Origin: Euryarchaeota archaeon UBA443
GTDB taxonomy: Archaea; Thermoplasmatota; Poseidoniia; Poseidoniales; Poseidoniaceae
DNA length: 28,287 bases
Reading direction: 5' to 3'
Assembly (NCBI GenBank): GCA_002499195.1
Contig: DAKS01000036.1
Location: 1 to 28,287 of the forward strand
This document shows positions 23,733-28,287 of the stretch, one piece after another. The position numbers and the translations under genes are program-made. How positions within the stretch are numbered: position 1 is the first letter of the stretch; every line of letters begins with the position of its first letter. The notes below the pieces were generated by a model, which ran no database searches, had not been told where the DNA came from, and worked only from the letters and a program-made list of their open reading frames with translations.

Positions 23733-24278
23733 ATGAAGAGGATGTGTCCGAAGATTGTTGCACTTACCGGCTCCCCAGGAACGGGGAAATCGACGCTTGC
23801 AGCGCAATTGGAGCGAAAAGGAGTCCAAGTCGTAACAGTTGAAGCGGCTGCTCAGCAAGTCGATGCACTGATTCAGCATGAAGGCTCTCAAGAGATCGAA
23901 ACTTCGAAACTTGAGGCATGGACTTGGCCAGGATCAGAAACCTGCGTAATCGATGGCCATCTGTCGCATTACTGTTCAATCGATGCCATCATTGTTCTTC
24001 GCTGTAATCCTTCCAAACTAAGACAACGCCTGTCGAAGCGTGAAGGGTATGGACCTGAAAAAATCGAATCGAATGTTGAGTGGGAGCTTCTTGCTGGTGT
24101 TTGGTCAGAACTTATTGTACTTCATCCGAAGGCAAAGGTGCTCGAAATCAATACTACGAATCAGGAAATACAGATTGAATCTATCCTCGGATTTCTTGCC
24201 AATCCAGACGTTGCCGAATCTGTTGAGAATTCGATTGAGGATTCAATTGATTGGATAAGTAACGGAATCACTGCCTAA
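23733..24278 (+). CDS. AK6/Fap7-type adenylate kinase
   Basis: A P-loop kinase of about 181 residues in the AK6/Fap7 family. In archaea and eukaryotes these proteins have adenylate kinase/ATPase activity and help mature the small ribosomal subunit. Walker A is LTGSPGTGKST (11-21). VIDGHLSHYCSID is the Walker-B-like H-x-x-H region, and LRQRLSKREGYGPEKIESNVEWEL is the lid/RxxR segment, with the typical KI-x-x-N-x-x-x-E. The C-terminal 30 residues are acidic and variable. Candidate starts are ATG 23703, 23733 and 23742. I favour 23733 because the TATA element is then at leaderless spacing and the protein begins just ahead of the first strand. Confidence 0.88.
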   Translation: MKRMCPKIVALTGSPGTGKSTLAAQLERKGVQVVTVEAAAQQVDALIQHEGSQEIETSKLEAWTWPGSETCVIDGHLSHYCSIDAIIVLRCNPSKLRQRLSKREGYGPEKIESNVEWELLAGVWSELIVLHPKAKVLEINTTNQEIQIESILGFLANPDVAESVENSIEDSIDWISNGITA

Positions 24279-24283
24279 AGCAT

Positions 24284-25024
24284 ATGACCCTTCTTCTCTT
24301 CGTCGATACGATAGAGATGGCATTGGAACAACTCAGAAAGCGGTGGGAATCGATTGCCTCGCCTTTGGTTTCTAGTTTTGGCCGCACCAATCCTGCTATT
24401 CTTACTTGGCTTGCACTTCCGATTGGAATCGCGGCGAGTGTACTGGTTTTTATTGCACCAAGAAGTGATGCTGGGGCGTTGATGCTTCTCGGTTCTGCAT
24501 TCCTAATCGCCTTCTCGATGCTTCTTGATGGCCTCGATGGCCAACTAGCGCGACAAACAGGACAAGTTTCTCGATGGGGAGATTATCTCGATCACACGTT
24601 CGATCGTCTTCTGGATGCGATGTGGGTTATTGCCATCGCTTCAAGTCCTGCATGGGTTGGAGACCCCGTTCTTGGATGGGCTGCAGCATGGTTCATTATC
24701 TTGGGATCCTACATGGGGACCCAAGCCCAAGCTGTGAGCGGGGGTAGAAATTACCGAGGCTTCTCTCGCGCGGACCGAACCATCTTAACGATTGCAGCTC
24801 TTGCTTTGACCGGAATTTTCTGGCTCATCGGAGTCGAAGACTTTTCATCTGCTCCTGCACCATTTGATCATCTGGAAATGAATCCGTTATCAGCTGTGGT
24901 TCTTGTTTCTGGAATAGGAGGTATCTACACCTTTTTCGTTCGTTATTCACAGGCAAGAAAAGAGATTATTGCCCTCGATAAGGAACAACCTCTCGCTCAA
25001 CCAAATCACGACGAATCGGAGTGA
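24284..25024 (+). CDS. CDP-alcohol phosphatidyltransferase (archaetidylinositol-phosphate-synthase-like)
   Basis: A 246-residue integral membrane enzyme. The CDP-OH-P transferase signature D-G-x2-A-R-x8-G-x3-D-x3-D is complete: DGQLAR at 85-90, Gly99, Asp103 and Asp107 bind the two metals and the CDP group. Five to six hydrophobic helices surround it. The start of the conserved part (LEQLRKRWESIASPLVSSFGRTNP then LTWLALP) resembles archaetidylinositol phosphate synthases, so it probably joins CDP-archaeol to an inositol phosphate or similar polar alcohol. The exact alcohol cannot be read. An internal ATG at 24317 gives a more family-like N-terminus than ATG 24284, and neither has a clear ribosome site. 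It lies five bases after the AK6 stop, in one transcript. Confidence 0.88.
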   Translation: MTLLLFVDTIEMALEQLRKRWESIASPLVSSFGRTNPAILTWLALPIGIAASVLVFIAPRSDAGALMLLGSAFLIAFSMLLDGLDGQLARQTGQVSRWGDYLDHTFDRLLDAMWVIAIASSPAWVGDPVLGWAAAWFIILGSYMGTQAQAVSGGRNYRGFSRADRTILTIAALALTGIFWLIGVEDFSSAPAPFDHLEMNPLSAVVLVSGIGGIYTFFVRYSQARKEIIALDKEQPLAQPNHDESE

Positions 25025-25102
25025 AAACAAGGCAAAGAAATGCTATGGTTGTTTCTCAGTTCATCGGCATACTCTTAACGGGCGGCGGCGACGTATTACG
25101 TG

Positions 25103-28100
25103 ATGGGTGCGAACGCGCTGAACCGTAGTCTCCGACCGAAGGCTGTCATCATGGGCCTACTCATGATGCTGATGCTTGTTCCACTGACGCCAGTTTCGAC
25201 TGCCGCTGATACGAATCCAGGCAATCTACAAGCACAACATATTGCTGCGGTATTCGACCCAGTTTCGGAAACAACTACCGTTACATGGCAGAACATTGAC
25301 TCATACAACGGAAACGTTCCATACTACCATTCAGCCACCTACATCGTTCACCGATACACAGAACCTATTACACTCTCCAACATTGATATGGCACAAGTCA
25401 TTGATTCTGTTGCAGCATGCCCAGCAAACGTCTACGTTCAGTATGCGTGGTGCCTTAGTTCAGCAGGCGGCAATGGAGGTCAACACCCAGGACACAGTGT
25501 TTCCTATCTTGTTGACGCAGGCACAAACAGTACGTTCTATTACGCGGTCACAATCGAGTGGGATGACGGGGGAACAACAGTAACACACCAAGAACTAGAC
25601 CCAGATGTTTCATCCATGACCATCGGTGTTGAAGAAACGACATCGCCTATTGAAACACCACTGTACTTCCAAGCCTCCTATTCACTCGCTGACAGTGAAA
25701 CTACTCTCACTTGGATAAACTACCATTCTCCCCTTTTGCCGAACACCAACCCTGCTCTAGAAAACACGACCATTCTGATTTGGCGTTCCACAACGGAGAT
25801 ATCCCGAAGCAATGGTGGTCAAATCTATGATCAATTGACACCTATTGCAAACATTAGTTCTGATTTGGAGTCTTATGTTCACGTTGTGCCACCAAACACG
25901 AACGAAGAAGCATATTATGCCATTACCTACTACATTCCAAACAAGACAGGGCCTGGTGAAGATTTCGTAGACTTACGTTTCTTGTCTAACAATGCGCTTA
26001 CAGAACCTGTTCTTGAAGACAACCGGCCACCGAGCCACGTGAGTGTGTTCTCAGTTAGTACAACCTCTGAGGCAGACGGAACCGGGGAAACAGAATTGAC
26101 ATGGTTTGGTGTCCCTGGTGAATCAGATGAACGGTACGATCTCTATGTATCTGGAGTTCCGTTTACATCCATCTACGACACAGGAGTTACTTTCCTTGCT
26201 TCGGTTTATGAAAATCAAACTCTTGAAGATTCAAACGCTCCATACGAATACACTCGTGAACTTCCGATCGGGACTCTTGGATGGGCATACTACTGTGTTG
26301 TGACTGTTGATGCTATCGGACTTTTCAATGAAGATACGAGCGGTGGTTCGTGCGATTCGATAGAGGAAGACGCGTTCAGCAACTGGCAGAAGGAGCCAAC
26401 CGGCGTTCATGCAGAGTTTATCGGCGATCGAACCATTCGTGTTACATGGACTGACCAACTTGGTGTTGAAGGAGAACGCTATCACATTTACTCAAGCAAC
26501 GGAGTACCAACAAATCCTCAACAGTTTGCAACCCAAACAACCTATCACGGGTTTGTTAATGATAACACACAAGTGTTTGACATCATTATCGGGCCAGAAA
26601 TTGTTTCTGAAACTGGGGCTGTCCTCAATTGGTACATCTACGTCACAAGCGAAGCGCAATACATCCATGCAAACGGCTCGTACGAATATATTGGATTGGA
26701 TCAGAATGAATTCGGACCCGTTGAAATTGACATTACACGACCATCGATTCCGCAAATCGTAAATGCTGAAAGCCGAGGTGACCTAGGTTTCGTAGCTATG
26801 GAATGGGGTAACTTGGTAGAGTTGAATGAATCGTATCAGATTTGGCGCCATAATGGTGATCCGTTTGAAGACTCCTCCATTAGTTCGACAGATGAAGATG
26901 GTTGGGAACTTGTTCTCGATGATGTTAACGTTGGATTGCAAACCTCATCCACCATCATCCGAAATGTGCCAATTGCGAATGGTTCAGAACAAGATGCATT
27001 CTATGCGATTACTGTTTGTGATCAATACAACAATTGCAATCCAGAAATCATTGATGGGTTGACAGGAAACACCCGCTCAATCCGCGAAGATGCTCGGGCA
27101 CCAAGCGTTGACATGGAACTTATCGATGAAGATGGCGTACCTTACACAAGTCCTTCATTAGTACCTGGACTTTACACTGTGAAAATTGAGGTCAGTGAAT
27201 ATCTCAAGACAACTCCATCGATTGAGGTCTTTTCATCAGCGGGTTATAACGAAACGGCTGGAGGGGCCTTGATGACTCAAATAGCCGACAATCTCCTTAA
27301 CCCTGACAAGGGGCCTGAGTATTCATTTGAGTTCCGGATCACAAACTCAGAGGCTGCGGGTGATCTTATGATCCGTATGACCCTACTCGATGAGGCGGAC
27401 AATCAAGGTGTTCTCACGAACACGTCGTTCAAGATCGATGCTCAGGTTCCGTCAATTGCTGTTTACGCTCCTTCACCTTCATCCGAGGGTTCAAAGTATC
27501 TTTACGGGAATAAAATTAACCTGATGTTTGCTGCTGAGGATGACGTTCAAATCGCCGCACTACAGTATCGATTCACATTCAATTATGGCGGATTAACAGG
27601 TTCAGCCAGTACATCTCCATGGGCTAATGCAGAAGGTATTACCGATGTTAATGGCGATGGTACGTCACTTGTCAGCGACATGGAATTCTCTGCAGGGACC
27701 TTCGATGCCGGCCAACATGCCATCACAGTTCGTGCACTCGATACCGCTGGAAATCCAAATACTGCTCAAGTTGTCTTCGTAGTTGATTTTTGTCGAAACA
27801 ACCTCGAAGGTGAAACAGTTTGTACGTTTGAAGAAGATCTAAAACCTGAGCCAGAGCCTGAAATCGTCACTCCATCAATGAGTGAACCGCCTTACGTTTT
27901 GGTTTGGATTGCAGTCATTGTGAATGTGGTGATATTTATTGTAGCTTTGCTGATCGTTCAAGTTAGTTTGTCAGGTCCAAAGAAGAAGAAAGGTGGTGAC
28001 GATGATGAAGACGATGATTGGATGTCCGAATTTATCGGCACAACTCAGGATTTGGATATGGATGATATCACTGGAACGGGATCAGCCACTGGGGCAAAAC

Positions 28101-28287
28101 CGGAGGATGAGAGCAAATCTATGGCAGCTTCTGAACCTGAGGATGAGGACGATCCGTTTGCAGTAAATGTTGTGCAGAGAAAGACTCGCAGAAAGAAGAA
28201 GTCTGAGGAAGAAGAGGAAGATGATGACGACGATGACGATCTTTCATGGGCTGGCCTCGACGACGATGATGACGAGGACGATGACGA
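25103..28287 (+). CDS. Large type I membrane protein with FnIII-like repeats and acidic tail (3' end missing)
   Basis: The frame from ATG 25103 stays open to the window edge (1061 codons). Residues 1-35 are a signal peptide (SLRPKAVIMGLLMMLMLVPL, then PVSTAADT). About five FnIII-like units follow, starting near 40, 186, 311, 434 and 549. Each has a T/V-TW strand, a Y-x-IWR/YHIYSSNG strand and an aromatic YYAVT-type strand. Two Ig-like sandwiches lie near 666-780 and 780-895. A Glu/Pro stalk leads to one membrane helix (about 931-956), KKKK as stop-transfer, then a cytoplasmic tail of Asp/Glu runs interrupted by RKTRRKKK and short hydrophobic motifs (DWMSEF, LSWAGL). No catalytic motif is seen; likely an adhesion or surface protein with cytoplasmic contacts. 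A weak TATA-like CTCTTAAC lies about 27 nt upstream. Confidence 0.82.
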   Translation, partial: MGANALNRSLRPKAVIMGLLMMLMLVPLTPVSTAADTNPGNLQAQHIAAVFDPVSETTTVTWQNIDSYNGNVPYYHSATYIVHRYTEPITLSNIDMAQVIDSVAACPANVYVQYAWCLSSAGGNGGQHPGHSVSYLVDAGTNSTFYYAVTIEWDDGGTTVTHQELDPDVSSMTIGVEETTSPIETPLYFQASYSLADSETTLTWINYHSPLLPNTNPALENTTILIWRSTTEISRSNGGQIYDQLTPIANISSDLESYVHVVPPNTNEEAYYAITYYIPNKTGPGEDFVDLRFLSNNALTEPVLEDNRPPSHVSVFSVSTTSEADGTGETELTWFGVPGESDERYDLYVSGVPFTSIYDTGVTFLASVYENQTLEDSNAPYEYTRELPIGTLGWAYYCVVTVDAIGLFNEDTSGGSCDSIEEDAFSNWQKEPTGVHAEFIGDRTIRVTWTDQLGVEGERYHIYSSNGVPTNPQQFATQTTYHGFVNDNTQVFDIIIGPEIVSETGAVLNWYIYVTSEAQYIHANGSYEYIGLDQNEFGPVEIDITRPSIPQIVNAESRGDLGFVAMEWGNLVELNESYQIWRHNGDPFEDSSISSTDEDGWELVLDDVNVGLQTSSTIIRNVPIANGSEQDAFYAITVCDQYNNCNPEIIDGLTGNTRSIREDARAPSVDMELIDEDGVPYTSPSLVPGLYTVKIEVSEYLKTTPSIEVFSSAGYNETAGGALMTQIADNLLNPDKGPEYSFEFRITNSEAAGDLMIRMTLLDEADNQGVLTNTSFKIDAQVPSIAVYAPSPSSEGSKYLYGNKINLMFAAEDDVQIAALQYRFTFNYGGLTGSASTSPWANAEGITDVNGDGTSLVSDMEFSAGTFDAGQHAITVRALDTAGNPNTAQVVFVVDFCRNNLEGETVCTFEEDLKPEPEPEIVTPSMSEPPYVLVWIAVIVNVVIFIVALLIVQVSLSGPKKKKGGDDDEDDDWMSEFIGTTQDLDMDDITGTGSATGAKPEDESKSMAASEPEDEDDPFAVNVVQRKTRRKKKSEEEEEDDDDDDDLSWAGLDDDDDEDDD
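27997..28287 (+). repeat. Low-complexity poly-Asp/Glu coding tract
   Basis: GAT/GAC/GAA-rich sequence encodes clusters of five to eight acidic residues, with one basic island (RKTRRKKK) and two Trp-containing hydrophobic islands. The synonymous GAT and GAC codons are mixed, so this is protein-level composition rather than a fresh trinucleotide expansion. It continues past the window edge. Confidence 0.7.

Noticed and set aside
27997..28287. GAT/GAC-rich end of the window as a satellite or CRISPR-like array
   Set aside because: There is no fixed repeat unit or spacer. Codons are mixed and the reading frame is intact, so it is an acidic protein tail.

Overview
The window looks like a piece of a planktonic euryarchaeal genome, most likely Marine Group II (Candidatus Poseidoniales) or a close Thermoplasmatota relative. 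This is inferred from gene content, not from a search. The archaeal markers are an initiator tRNA-Met with an A1:U72 pair, a RadA recombinase with an N-terminal helix-hairpin-helix, an archaeal-type FtsZ, an AK6/Fap7-type adenylate kinase, a CDP-alcohol phosphatidyltransferase of the kind used for archaeal lipids, TATA boxes about 25-28 nt upstream of start codons (leaderless transcripts), and large secreted or type I membrane proteins with acidic tails. Several metabolic genes are of bacterial type (MaeB malic enzyme fused to a phosphotransacetylase domain, NADP isocitrate dehydrogenase, PduO, RlmH), as is usual in this lineage.

Layout. 1-1553 (-): a secreted propeller-like protein that runs off the left edge. 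1612-5554: pyruvate kinase (-) and malic enzyme (+), divergent around the pyruvate node. 5515-7434 (-): a three-gene cluster of a small unknown protein, an mPGES-2-like glutathione transferase and a cysteine-free FGE/sulfatase-modifying-factor-like domain on a membrane anchor. 7506-10352 (+): RlmH, a five-TM protein, a small two-TM protein, a DUF2203 protein and a PduO adenosyltransferase. 10349-12299: Nudix hydrolase (-), DHH phosphoesterase (+) and a four-TM His-rich protein (-). 12415-15807 (+): an 1130-residue helical-repeat protein ending in a PIN nuclease domain. 15802-18143: TPMT-like methyltransferase (-), isocitrate dehydrogenase (-) and OsmC (+). 18131-22510: an unknown protein (-), a small anchored secreted protein (+), FtsZ (-), RadA (-) and a lipoprotein (-). 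22611-25024: initiator tRNA (+), a TPR-like protein and a stand-alone Lrp RAM domain (-), AK6 and a phosphatidyltransferase (+). 25103-end (+): a large type I membrane protein with FnIII-like repeats and a poly-Asp tail that runs off the right edge.

The genome is very compact. No stretch over about 160 bases lacks a gene, and seven convergent junctions overlap or abut within 1 nt. The window mixes housekeeping (central carbon, translation, division, recombination, lipid and cobalamin metabolism) with poorly described proteins. I saw no insertion sequence, integrase, CRISPR array or phage gene. The least explained items are the giant PIN protein, the FGE-like membrane protein and its cluster, and the two surface proteins at the edges.
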